DNA of 64,000 bases from the NCBI RefSeq assembly GCF_001039355.2, contig NW_019775180.1, positions 1,043,053-1,107,052 of the forward strand, given 5' to 3'. The stretch is from Lingula anatina (Eukaryota > Brachiopoda > Lingulata > Lingulida > Lingulidae). The notes under the pieces were generated by a model, which was not told the DNA's origin, did no database searches, and saw nothing but the letters and a program-made list of their open reading frames with translations. Numbering within the stretch: position 1 is the stretch's first letter; each line of letters starts with the position of its first letter. Positions 13,541 to 50,800 of this stretch are shown in pieces. Position numbers and translations under genes: made by a program.

Positions 13541-16500
13541 GCTCTGTTCACAACCAACTTGTGCTGTGGGATGCACTGGAAAGCATGCCATGTAACCCCT
13601 TAATGGTTTCCCTGCTTCCCACAGCACTGTTCCTGCAGGGATTTTACTGCATGCTTTCAAATGGGTCATGCCATATTTGAGCAGCGGCTCAGAAAGGTCA
13701 GGCTCCACTTGGTTGTAAAAAGAAGAGCCTGTGGGAAGTAGGTCTTAGCTTCTTATAGTTTTAGAATTTTAGAGACTAAAACATTGTACACAATGATTTT
13801 TTTCCTAATGGTATACATTTGATAAGCAAGTGTTTTATAGGTGAAAAAAGCAATTTAAACATGCATAGTCTACTTGACATACAGGTTATGCCATGTAAAT
13901 TTCAGTTTTATAATAAAATTTGTCTTCAAAACACTGACTTTTTATATAAAGCATGTACATTACCAAAATAGTTAGACACAAATGTGTATACTACTGGCAA
14001 CTGCCAGATAAAATTGTGCATAATTCAGTCTTCCAAGATCATTGAGGTTCAAAACGAGTTGAGATGGTGTCAAACAAGGTATAATTTTGCTACCATTCAG
14101 TGTGGAACTGATAATTTGAACAACTGCGTACTTTGAGAACATAATGTTAAAATTGTTCTCATGTCGCCCTCTTGTTACTATTACCCCATTATTACATTAA
14201 GAGGATTTTTTGGTTAAATTTTACCATCTAGGTATGTTTTGCAGTTAAACTTGATGAAACTGACTCAAAGATGTGCTGCTTTTCATTCTAGACTTGTCAA
14301 TTACCAGACAGGGTATGATTGTGTTAAGTGGGTACAATCTTATTTTTTACTGAGATCAACTTGCTCATTTACTGGTCTTTTTATTTTAAGACTTTCAAGT
14401 TTTAAAATCAAGTTGATTAACTTCTGGTCATCAGTTACTACATGTGGGAATTAATTACAGACAAGCTTTTTCAATGGAATCACAGAATTCAATTTTATAT
14501 TTAATTCTGAAGGCACCTGGAAAATTTAATTTTCGTTCCAAGATTATTGCTTATTTCTTTATAAACTGAGGTTTTCTTTATAAACTAGGAGTCGTGTTAA
14601 GGATACATGGCCATATGACTAAATAACAGTGACAATGCTGTATATTATTGCAAAGTTGTTTATTGAATTTCTCACTTGCACAATCTGTCAACAACAACAC
14701 CCCATGTATTAGCACAGCATAAATCAGCCTAGCAGGTTAGCCACAATATCATTTCATTACCATTAAATGGGTAAATTTTGCTTAATTGTGCTCTTTTCAA
14801 TCTTGTAACAATGGTTTTCAACACATTTCTAGATGGCTGTCAGAAATGTTAAAGAACAGGGGTCAACATCTTTTCATCTACTTGTTGCTCAACACTCCAT
14901 GTTACAAATTTGAAAATGCTTAACAAATGTAAAATTCACCTGCTTTAAGTATATAGGATTACACATCTAGGAGTATGTAAAATACACTGCTTAGCAGTGC
15001 CTAGATACCTCATGTATATATGGAAAGCATTCCAGTACAGAACTAACCCAGAACAAATATATCTCTTGGCAGCTTGTTCCAGTCTGTCAAAGCATTATTT
15101 ATTAATCTATTACAGCTACGTCAAACAAGACAAAAATCACTTCAACCCATGGTGTTAACACAAAGACCAAGGTCAGTAATTAGACATTAATTTATTATAT
15201 GCTTATGAATGCAATCACACATATAGCTGTGAACTGAAACTGTGATAATAATTCTTTCAATCTCCACTTTCAAATACTCCACATCCAAGAAAACCCAAGT
15301 AACCGAACATTTCTTTTATTTAATGCCAAAAGACAACACACTTTAAACACTAAACATCTCAATAATCAATATATAAATGTTTTGTTATAAATGACATTTA
15401 ATTGAAATCTTTGGATAAGTTATGCATAAGATATTCTTTCCTGTGCCTTACTGCATGGTACAGTCCTGAATATCCAATATATATATATATATATGTATAT
15501 AGATTGCCCAACTCTGTGAGGCATTTGTAGCAAGGCAATATTGTAGCACACATCACCATATTCTTCATGTATATATATATATTCCCCCTTCTTCAGAACC
15601 CAAGGGTTAAATATGTTAAGTAAATATTATACAGAAAAGGCTTGGGAAGAAATGTGCATTGGCTTGGCAGGGATATTCTCGCAAACATCACCAAACGCTG
15701 GAGCCAGGTACGACCTCAAAATTGCCAAGAACATTAATATTGTGGCCTGCATGCTACCACCTCTTAAATGGCACTCTTTAATCTTAAATATTACCAGGCA
15801 ATTCTCCAACTATCCTCCCTTGCAGTGCACAGAGGTATATTTATAGGTAACTGAGATCATGCCAAAAGAGCATGTCATTTTTCTAATTTAAAACGTCACA
15901 GTCTCGGTGCATACAGAACTGTGCAACACTTGCTGAAAACGTATATACTCCTCCAGCTTGAAGCAGTGTGTTTGGATTGCAACCTCCTGTTTGTCCAGTG
16001 CTTGGTCAAGTTTGCAGAACAGGCATCATGCGAGGTAGATGATGTTAATGTATACTATTTCTATCTTTGCAATATTTACAAAAATAGTGATGTCAAATCC
16101 TATATGCACAACAAATAAAACAGCAGGTTACTTATTTGGTTGATGATATAATGCTGTATCTATACCTAGAATTAATTATATGAATACCTTCATCTTTATT
16201 TTTTATAAATGCATCCCAGCAAAATAATACATTAGACTAATTTTCCTATGGCACTAAAGAGATTTTCAACAGTCAAGTTGATTTAGGGAATTGTTCAGTT
16301 TTGAAGTAAAACGTTCCATTTCTTTGAATGAGCTAATCTAATGAGTATAAATTCGATCAAAATTAATAGCACCCAGGATAGTTGTTATTAGATAAATAAT
16401 TATTTTGCACTGTACTACTTTTGTTATTGTTTTGGTAATCATGAGGATATTAACAACAACATCAAATATCGCCTTTTTGGCTATCACTAAAAAAAAATAA

Positions 16501-17253
16501 AATTAAATAAAAAATTGCAAGCAAATAATCATACATACAAAAAAATACAATAATTTTTAAAGATTTATTTACTGGTGAATCAGTTATCAAAAAGAAAAAA
16601 AAAAAAAAAAACTGCAAGAAAAAACACACAAAGAGATGGTTGAAGGCATAACAAGTGATTCAAAAGATGTCTTTCTTCAATGAAAAACAAACCACTTGCA
16701 AAAAGAGCAGATGATCACCATATAATGAAAATCGAGGGTTCTTTGACCCATATATCAATTACTATTAATGTTTTATACATAACAAAGTGATAGGGAAGGA
16801 TTTTTTCTGTGAAATATGTAGATGTACAAGAAAAATGTCCATAATCATTACTATGCCTTTACTTTCTTCTTGGTCTGTAAAGAACCTCTGCTGCTCTACA
16901 GGTTTTAGTAAGGAACTTAAGACCAGTCACAGTTAAGCAGACTAACAGGTGACATTTTTCTTTTCACCTAACAATATAATGACAATATATATATATATAT
17001 ATATATATATGGGATGAAAAAAATCTCAATAGATCACACTGTGTAAATCATTGACTTTGTTCTATATACATATGCTACAAGCCATGAAAACCATGTTACA
17101 TTTTTTTATAATTGTTTTTATAGTTATGTGATTAAAATGAAAACAAAATTCATCAATTCCCCCAGTGACACAAAGTGATTCTGGTCATTTTTCTTAAAAC
17201 TATTGATCCCTCTTGATTTATCTTCCTTCACTGCTGACAATGAACTGGACACT

Positions 17254-42461
<25,208 letters not shown>

Positions 42462-43165
42462 GGCTGGGGCTCTGTTTTGTTTAACCTAGAAAATGAGAAA
42501 AGAAAGAACATACATCAAAGTACTGGTAGGAAAGAGCACCACAGACATACATGGAAAGTACACAGTTGATACTGTTTGGGAGAAAAAGCAAAATGTTCTA
42601 TCCCATTAAATCTGGCTTCCTGCACATGGGTATACAGTCAATGTTATGCAGCAATCAGACAGATGGCGAAGCTCCAAAGTGGAGATAATTTGATGCATGC
42701 CTTCTCTCACATATGTGTCCTGTAACAAACAGTTAGGTTTATCTACCCTATTGCATTCTCAACCTTTATAAAAATGTACACTTAAATTCTAACAATGATT
42801 AAACAGGGTAAAATAAATACATACATTTATGCATTTCTTGGTTGTAGCTGTAAACTGTTCCTTACATTCTATGTTGCTATGCACCCAAATTCAAGTCACA
42901 TAATGTTCCCTGACTGCAGACATATCACTACATCTGCATCGGATATTAAATGACCAAGTCTGCATTCTTTACAAATATGCTCATAAGGGGTTGTTTTACT
43001 CTTTGAATAAACCATACATGTCCCTTAGTTAAGTAAAGATAGCAGGCAGTAAAAGGAGAAAAGATGTACTTCTGTGTTATAGATCTGTAAAAATATGGTC
43101 AGTCTACAAAGTGTACCCTGAGGTGCGAGGCCCAATTCAAGCCACCTAGTCTACAGGTGCTCTTA

Positions 43166-43718
43166 TACCCCGTTCACACTACACTCAGTTATCCGGATAA
43201 GTTGCGAATTAGGTCACAATTCGAATAAATGCAGTAGTGTGAACGCAAGAGGATTTTGAAAATGCGCATTTTCAAAATCCTGCAAGCGAGGTGGATTTCT
43301 AAGCGCGATCCGGATAACTTACCGGAATCGACACCTGTACAGATCTTACTGCGCATGTGTGCAGATAAGTGCGGATATCTATGAACACTGGTTTATTACT
43401 TTAGCGATTGCACCAAACGTATTTGGCGGTCACCACTCACTACAACATGAGGAAACAAACTTATTTTGCCACCTAATACTTCTCAAGAATGCTGGAATGT
43501 CTTTTGAGTTGCATTTGTCGTCACAAATTTTTGTTGATATTTTAAGATTTCCTGTGCGGCGCATGCGCGAGTGTTCAAAACAAGAAGTTTAACCTGAAAT
43601 TTTCAACGTGGGATTCGGATTCGCTTAGCGAGTGTGAACGCAATACCGAATCGGATTCCTTACGAAAAATCCGAATTATAGAAATGCGCATTTTGGCAAC
43701 TGTAGTGTGAACGGGGTA
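43166..43718. mobile_element. 553-bp non-autonomous PIF/Harbinger-like element
   Basis: TTA is duplicated on both sides (43163-43165, 43719-43721). The terminal inverted repeats begin TACCCCGTTCACACTACA and are reflected at the right end. The interior has subterminal repeats of CGAATC/GGATTC type. The TWA duplication fits PIF/Harbinger. No transposase frame is present. Confidence 0.8.
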
Positions 43719-43720
43719 TT

Positions 43721-43937
43721 AGATTCACACATCGTACTAGCTGGGTCGGTCCAACTCTTCTGGGTATTCTCATTAAAGTGCAATCAGTGGAATCACCTTA
43801 TTTAGCACACAATAGTTAATTACACCCTAGTTGTTCAAGGAGGCATGTCAGACAATTAAGCCGATTCCACCGTTTGCACCTAAGCAAGAATCCCCCTGTA
43901 GAGTTGGGCTGACCCAGCTACTATGATATGTGAATCT
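43721..43937. mobile_element. 217-bp inverted-repeat element beside the Harbinger-like element
   Basis: The ends AGATTCACACATCGTACTAG and (reversed) AGATTCACATATCATAGTAG, followed by shared GCTGGGTC and CCAACTCT blocks, form an inverted repeat. The first base overlaps the TTA duplication of its neighbour, so the Harbinger-like element seems to have landed at its edge. Confidence 0.65.
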
Positions 43938-46661
43938 GAATGTGGTCTATGTTAAAAACCTTCCACAATTTTGCCCACATATACAGACCCTGACCTTTAC
44001 TGGTACTAATGAGGGTATGTGTATTAACTAGCTAACATCAACAGCAACAAGACAATCCCTTTGTTAGAAATATCTCTTGAAAGACAATGGAAAAAACTGT
44101 GAATAAAATCCACTGTTAATATTTCTGTGCATATAGTAATGTTTAGAATATTTTTCTCTTGAAAACCCATGCCTATTATATTTGTTTACAGATTTTGTTT
44201 ACAGTATGTGCATGTGGAACTGAATAAAATATTGAGTGTGTATGCAGTGAACATATACAGAATGTAAAATGCAGAGCATCAACTGCCTGCCCATTCAATA
44301 ACTGATGTATAAGTAATGCTTTTTCATGTAACAGTTTGTCATTTCTATCATCAACCTTCTGTCATGAATCATAAGGCCTATTGATTGATTACTGATTATG
44401 TGCCTATTTGCACTCAATTCATAGGTGAAAACAGTGTGTTGGTGGGGTATTTTTGCAAAAAAGATTAATTTATCTTTTAAGAAAAATGTGCATATTTGTA
44501 TGGTATCAATACAAATATATGAAAGAATGGGTAGGCTAAGTTGGGTCAGTGTACAAAAAAACATATAATTGTGAAACTTCTTTTTAGTTACACAATAAAT
44601 AAGTTAAGATTCAAAAATAACATTCCTAGAAGCCAAAACCAAGGATATGAATGCAATATATGCATTAGCACCACTTTGCGCTTGCTTCAATTATTATGAT
44701 CCATTAAATGCCATATAACATGATTGCCTATTAAAAAAGGCAAGTCACAAGTGAGTCTTATGAGAGAAATTATTTCTACCAATTTATTATACTGATTGCA
44801 TTAGATCAGCTTATCTACCTATTTTAATAAATTCTTTCTTCTCTCATATCTAATACAGGCAAGATTCATTGGACATGATTATTTAAAACCAATTTCAATC
44901 CTTATTATAGTTTGCATCCACACTTTTTACTCCAAGAATATTTATTAATATAGGTTCAGTTCTTCAAAGCATATTGTTATGATACAAAACCATATACTAT
45001 ACTATTGTAGAGTTGCCTAGCATGTTTATCCTACCAGCATTTCCCGCTGGACATCTAATATGCTTAAATGTATATAAATACAATAAAGGTATCAACAGCA
45101 GACCTTAACATCTTTCTGCTTGTACAAATGTTTCCAAAACACTAAGAGAGTACATAACATATTACTGGCATGAAATATTTCATTAAACAAATTTTGATTC
45201 CACTTTCAAGAATTTTTCTTTAATGTCATATGCCAAAGTCACCTTGTTCCTTTTCGTTAAATATGTTCCACTTGAATTCCCTAAACTCAGTCTATGTGAT
45301 TCTCTGTGAATCATCTGTAATACCAAAGAGTTCCTTTGAAATAAAGGTAAAAACTGTAAAACATGGCATAATTAAGTACTAGTTTATGCAATGGCTATCA
45401 ATCATAGAACGTCTCGTTCACAAAGGATCTGCATATTTCTATTTGAATTTCAATGTCTAGTCATGAGATTAATTTTATCTATTATCTTATATCTTACAAT
45501 TTTAAAGTGTTCACAATGAAAAGGCATTGATTTAAATCAATGATTCGAACCATTGGTTCTTCCTTAAACTAAAGTGCCAGTAATAAAGGGCTAGATGACT
45601 TTATCAATATTAATTTTATCAACATATCAAATTTCGACTTTGAGAAGGAAGTTTAGGCCATTTTTCCTTTCAAAAGAACATTACAAAACAACTTTGAATG
45701 TGAATGTGTGTGTTTGTTTTCAAATTTGTACACATAGATATATCAAGACTACCTATAATGGAAATCATCCAAAAAGGCCTAAAAAATGGTTTCAATTATC
45801 AGTGTGTGACTTCATATTGGAAATTTGAAAATATGCGTGAATCTGAATGAGGTTGTGTTAACTTGGAATTAAAGCTGAACCTATACACAATGAATGTCTT
45901 CTTAGAAGGTAAAAAAGTGATGCCCAAAACATGGTGAATTCTATCTTGCAACAGACTGTAATCTGACAGAATTTAAGAGAAAACAACTCAAAAATATCCA
46001 TGAATAAATGCTAGTCTGCCACTTCTTGACCCTTTGAGGAATCTTCCTCAATTTGCCATAAGAGCTGATGATTTTCATTCTCATCATGTATTACTGCTGA
46101 AAACAATTATCATTTAATATGCAAACGTTTCGGGATGATCGATAGCAAACAAAAACATAAAAAGTTTAATGCCGTCCATATATGAAGTGGAAAATGCTTC
46201 CCATTTATATAAAATCAACAATTAATTACATGCTGTATTGTGCTATAGGGCCATACATATTTCAAATGATTAAAGTTATTAGACTGGTATCAAATTAAGA
46301 ACAGGGGTGTATATATCATATGTATATATGGTATTAAAACCTGCACCGAATCTTCTATTTACACTTTCTGATACCAGTCAAATACAAAATGGTGAACGGG
46401 AGTGCACATAAATTCCACGCTTCTAAGAACTTAGCTTTATCAATTGCACTTTACACTTGGTGTTTTTTCTGTACTGATGCTTTGAATTCTTATATACTAA
46501 AGAACTGACATTATGACCGAATTCCAAACGCCCTTCGTGTGATCGCAAGATGGCCTCGCCACAATGCACCAATCCCAGTGCCGATCCTTTTACTAGTTCC
46601 CCGTTCCTTATATCTTTCGTTTTTTAAAGGAAAATTAATAAAATCTAAAACTGATACTTAC

Positions 46662-46800
46662 GCCGTTAATACCAAACCAATCCCAATTGTTTTTATCAGT
46701 CTTTAACTTTTTTGGGACTGGGTATAAGCAAAATAGCTTTATCGTCTGGACTCCGTTCGTCGAGTCAACTCACATCAAATCATTCATGTGCTACAAAGGA
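46662..46800 (-). other. Non-coding first exon (5' UTR) of RNF38; upstream end approximate
   Basis: A strong donor (GGC/GTAAGTATC at 46660-46661) follows a stretch that joins in phase 0 to the exon ending at 42485. The joined frame has an in-frame TAA and no ATG, so the exon is leader only. The transcription start is not visible; 46800 is a guess. Confidence 0.55.
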
Positions 46801-47674
46801 TTCCCCGCCTACATGGGTGACGTCACTTCCTAAGGAAAATCCGCTCTACGGACGTTTACGAAGTTAGTCATCATTGCTCCGGACAACTTCGGTTCATGTC
46901 CGTAAATAAAAAAAAATGAGTCAGAAATAGTCAGAACTACATTAGATGTTATGACTGTAACTGAATGAAGGGAAATGTGCTTACATTAAAAAAAACAAAA
47001 AAAATGTTTCTTGAATTGAATATTTTATCTACGAATGTGACCGAAAGAAGGAAAAAAGTTGCTGCAAAGAAAAAGTATGACGTAGTTTATACGCAATGGT
47101 CATATGACCAAACATCTAAATATATCGCAAATCTTATTGGATATACTTGATCACATGATCAAATATACCCATTTTATAGGCTGTTGCTTTGTTTATTGTT
47201 ATCAGTTGATCGTAAGATGAAGAGGAAGGAGAAGAAGTTAGCGCAGAGGTGAAGAGAAAAAGCGATCGTAGCGAAGAGAGAGGGAGAAGAGCCACCATCA
47301 GGTCTCGTTGTTTGAAAGCATACGAGCCAGAAAATCTCGTGAATATAGTTTTGTGGAGAAATCTCATTGATTTCAGCAGTAATTTTTGACTAAATATTTA
47401 GTCACAATTCGACTTCAGTCGCCATATTGAATTTTTTGTAGAGCTAAGGTTTTTGTTTGCCCTGATAAGTAGTTTTGCAAGTTAGTGATCTAATTTGACG
47501 AAAGGGTATTTTTGATTACCCAGTAGTAGGTTGATAGGGTAACAGGACAGAGTGTTTACTGTTAAACAGCAGGTTTTCGATAAGACGGGTATTTGACCTT
47601 GTTTTACTTCACACTTAGTGCTTGTAAGAATTTGAAGGTCAACGTGCAAATATTGGAATTTTATTAACTGACAA
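46801..47674. promoter_or_regulatory. Divergent promoter of RNF38 and PNRC, with the PNRC leader
   Basis: A perfect CRE palindrome TGACGTCA (46818-46825) runs directly into CACTTCCT, an ETS-type site on the other strand. Two E-box palindromes follow: GGTCATATGACC (47098-47109) and GATCACATGATC (47149-47160). The last several hundred bases before 47675 are probably PNRC 5' UTR. Confidence 0.5.
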
Positions 47675-48082
47675 ATGTGCAACCCAACGAAGAAGAATAA
47701 TTGGGCTAGGATGAAGTCGCCAAAGAAGGAACCCAGTGTTACATTGCCTAATGGCAGGCGACCTAGTAATACTCAAAACTTGCCATTCTGTGCTAATGGA
47801 GATAGGGGTTCACCTAAGCCGAGGCACGGAAGAGTTTCCCCATCCCAGCGGTACCAGCAAGGCGCCTCGCCAAAGACTGTGATGCATTCCAAATCCCCAA
47901 GCCCTGTGAATGGTGGACCTGTTGTGCCAAATGCTTATGCAGGTGCTAAGTACAATGAGCCGCCATCACCAAAGGTGCTTCCAAAGCCACCAGTCCACTG
48001 GTTTATGAATGAAGAGAATAAGCCTCCACGCTGTGATGAACTGACAAATCACTTGAAATTTATGCTCAAAGTCCAAGCCTGA
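47675..48082 (+). CDS. PNRC2: PNRC-family proline-rich nuclear receptor coactivator
   Basis: A single-exon frame of 135 residues. Residues about 90-106 (YAGAKYNEPPSPKVLPKPP, then VHW) match the signature [22 protein letters not shown] of vertebrate PNRC1/PNRC2, and the C-terminus LKFMLKVQA matches their LKTLLKVQ ending. In vertebrates the EPPSP...LPKPP segment is the SH3/nuclear-receptor-binding region and is also used by PNRC2 to contact the decapping factor DCP1A, linking UPF1-dependent decay to decapping. The N-terminal 85 residues are basic, Ser/Pro-rich and poorly conserved, as in the family; human PNRC2 is 139 residues. ATG 47675 is the first in frame; a start at 47711 is possible. It lies head-to-head with RNF38. 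It is probably the single ancestor of PNRC1 and PNRC2, so the symbol is approximate. Confidence 0.9.
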   Translation: MCNPTKKNNWARMKSPKKEPSVTLPNGRRPSNTQNLPFCANGDRGSPKPRHGRVSPSQRYQQGASPKTVMHSKSPSPVNGGPVVPNAYAGAKYNEPPSPKVLPKPPVHWFMNEENKPPRCDELTNHLKFMLKVQA

Positions 48083-50800
48083 GGTTGTACATCGACATTC
48101 AGTATTATGACTTGACTGGTTGTAGTCAAATAAGCATTCCACAAACAACCTGTCAAGTAATATGACAAATGTAATTGATGCAATTTAATTAAAATGTGGA
48201 TCTCATGATCTCTCTTTTTTTTGTATAGATTATGTATGTCTTGTAAAAAAGTAATTTAGGATTTTCTTATAGAATCATCTTTCTGTCTTTATCTTATTTT
48301 GAAGTTTTGTGTACATTTTGTTACATGAAAGTCACTGAAAGCTACGCATGTTGTATGACTTTACTACTGAATGGCACAATTCCGCTTGTTATAAGTCCTC
48401 TATTTCTACAGTATTCAGAATATTGATACTGTGTATTTACCAGAAGATGTACAGTCTTGTTTTCATAGTTAAACTTTTTGTAAAAATGTCTTCAGATAGA
48501 AATAATCAATTTTTAAAGGTTTAAGTTCTACTTTTTTTTTNTTTTTAAAGGTTTAAGTTCTACCTTTTTTTTTTGTTCTGTTTGGCACCACTGTATGGTT
48601 TTCTCAATTAGTATACCCACGTTGGTATCGGCTCATATTGTACTTTGTTCCCAATGTGTTGGATATTACTTATGTACATGGTTTGAATGCTCTAAGTTAT
48701 GAATATACAGCATTGTAACTCAAGTTTTTGAATCATCCTTTTAGAAAATTTTTAATTTGTAACTGTTTAATTGACTGGGTTTTCATGTTTTCTTTTCATT
48801 TTAATATGCCTTCCTTTCAGTGACTTAATTATATTCCAGCTTTAAGCTTTGTAGTTAAAGGATGGGTGTCTCTAAGCAGTTTCATTAATGTGTAAATGTA
48901 CATAAAATTATGTAAATACGAGCTCTTTGGTGGATATTTTTGAAAAAGTATATTTTTATACAGGTTCTTAAATCAATTGTAGAGGGCATGTGAAAATATG
49001 TCAATTTTCTGAATATTGCAATTTATATTTTAGAAATTGCATTCTTTTTCATTTTGTTTTTATTCAAAGACCAAGGTTTAAGATAATGTTCTGTGACCAA
49101 ACAAGTATCGTGTTGACGAAAGCTCTGCACATTTTTGTGAAGCAACTGATTGTTAAGCAGATAAAATAATGATTGTAAGGCGACTAAGTTGTGATATCTG
49201 TTAAAATGGTGCTGACAAATTGCACAATCAATGTGGAACAAAGCAACAGGAGTTTTCTTCAAAGGATCTAAACCAGATCATCTCTACAATTGCTGAAAGA
49301 AGTCAACCCCAAAGACCTCAACTGAAGCTGTGAAGATCACACCAACTGTAGCAAGTGCACTGCAGTTTCTTTTATCATTCTTTTTTTTTTTTTTTTTCGG
49401 GCCCTCTTTAGGGCCCACTTATCCTCCAAGAAAAGCTAAATACCAAAAGTTGAGTGTTGGTTGTGTCACTTGTGTGAGTAAATGGTGATGACATGTGTAG
49501 TGGTTGTGCATCATAGGGTATGAATGTCATAAAGGCTGCCTTGATTAACAGTACCTTCAGTGAATTTCTTCATATAAATGAACACATTTTGATTATTAAT
49601 TTAAAATAAGTTTCAGGAATTGTGACACCCCGTTTTAATATGCATTTCACAAGCAAATTAATTCATCTGCAGGTCATTGACTCTGCAAATTGAGATGTAA
49701 TAAATAGGCCTTGGAAAATCAAACAGGCCTAGCAGATAATTACCCCCTGACAGTTTTACTAGGCGTGACGGACATTTAAGCCAGCCAAGTTGACAGCAAT
49801 TTAGTGAGACTCCCCAGAGATCGATCTAAATATCTGTGAGAATGGTCTCATAGACATTGTAAAAAGCTCATAGAAATATAATTAATTCTTTTTTACCTCC
49901 AAAACAGCAGCTAGGGCAATTATTCTGAAATCTGTGCATGTAATCGGACCATGTGATCTCCATAAGCGGTTATTCTCTGTAACAATCTCATAAGAGGAAA
50001 AAAAAAAAATGGGACAAACTGGTAAATATGGGAAAATTTTTGTTCCAAGGAAAGTCCATTTTTTTGGCCAAAATTAATAGTTATACCTTTTACACATCAA
50101 ATATAATATGGGGCAAGAAACATTAATACATTCTTTATTATGTATCTGTTAAATATAACAAAAAAGACAATTATTCAAATTTATTATTTAAAACCCTTTG
50201 TCTCCTGATCAACATACAAGTAACATATGTGAGCCTTGTCATTTTGAAAATTCCTGACAAGTGAAATATCTTCCAGCTATAAATAATCCTTCCAGCTATA
50301 CAATGATCTAAAGTTCAACAATGTTAAAATCAGGGGCAACACGGATTGTGCTGATCAAGAATAATGTGATTATAAAAGGCACCTCATTTTTTTTCCACCT
50401 CCCCTCCATAATTTATGTTAAGCTAAACAGTTCATTGCCATTATACAAAATAAAACCAACTCATCTCAAATATAAACACATGCCAATACATAACTAGGAA
50501 GATACAGTAAAATAATATTCTCAGAAGTGGAAGTTTCACTTTTTTTTTTGCATTTGGAACTTATTGGGTGCATTTAAAACTATGATACAAGGTAGAATAA
50601 TCCAACTCAGCTGGGGCTTGGTGAAGGCAATCAGATTAACTGAATGACACGCCTACTCTAACAGCCCAGAGAAGTTTATCACCTCCTAGCTGCCTGTCCC
50701 ACTGATAAACAGTTGATTCCATATTTTACACCCAATATCACTGCAACCAAGTTGCAAATACTATAAGGGGGCCACTTAAGATTCAAATGTTACACCCTCT
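48083..50800. other. 3' regions of PNRC and WDR91 (convergent)
   Basis: AT-rich, no supported coding frame. The PNRC 3' UTR probably fills the first kilobase or more. A single N at 48541 lies between duplicated sequences, a T-run at 49381-49397 follows, a family B repeat lies at 49738-49853, and a fragment like family C at 50627-50660. Confidence 0.6.
49738..49853. repeat. Fragment of dispersed family B
   Basis: TAATTACCCCCTGACAG, then ACATTTAAGCCAGCCAAG and GAGACTCCCCAGAGATCGATCTAAAT match, reversed, the element at 24131-24341. Confidence 0.6.

Larger units (their letters stand above)
12507..17253. other. Convergent intergenic space: 3' regions of SLBP and of RNF38-like
   Basis: The two genes converge here, so much of this is probably 3' UTR. 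Plus-strand poly(A) signals include AATAAA at 13912-13917; minus-strand candidates include TTTATT at 14659-14664. There are A-runs at 12856-12875 and 16593-16610, (TA)n tracts near 15480, 15570 and 16985-17010, a hairpin at 12971-13063 and an inverted-repeat element at 13368-13540. Short ORFs such as 15613-15846 show no recognisable domain. Confidence 0.6.
42486..46661 (-). other. RNF38 intron 1 (4.2 kb)
   Basis: No supported exon. It contains the 553-bp element at 43166-43718, an adjacent inverted repeat at 43721-43937 and a diverged dispersed repeat at 45870-46010. Confidence 0.65.

Noticed and set aside
15613-15846. Plus-strand frame of 77 codons with a minus-strand shadow
   Set aside because: No homology I recognise, no splice or start context, and it lies in the likely 3' UTR of RNF38.
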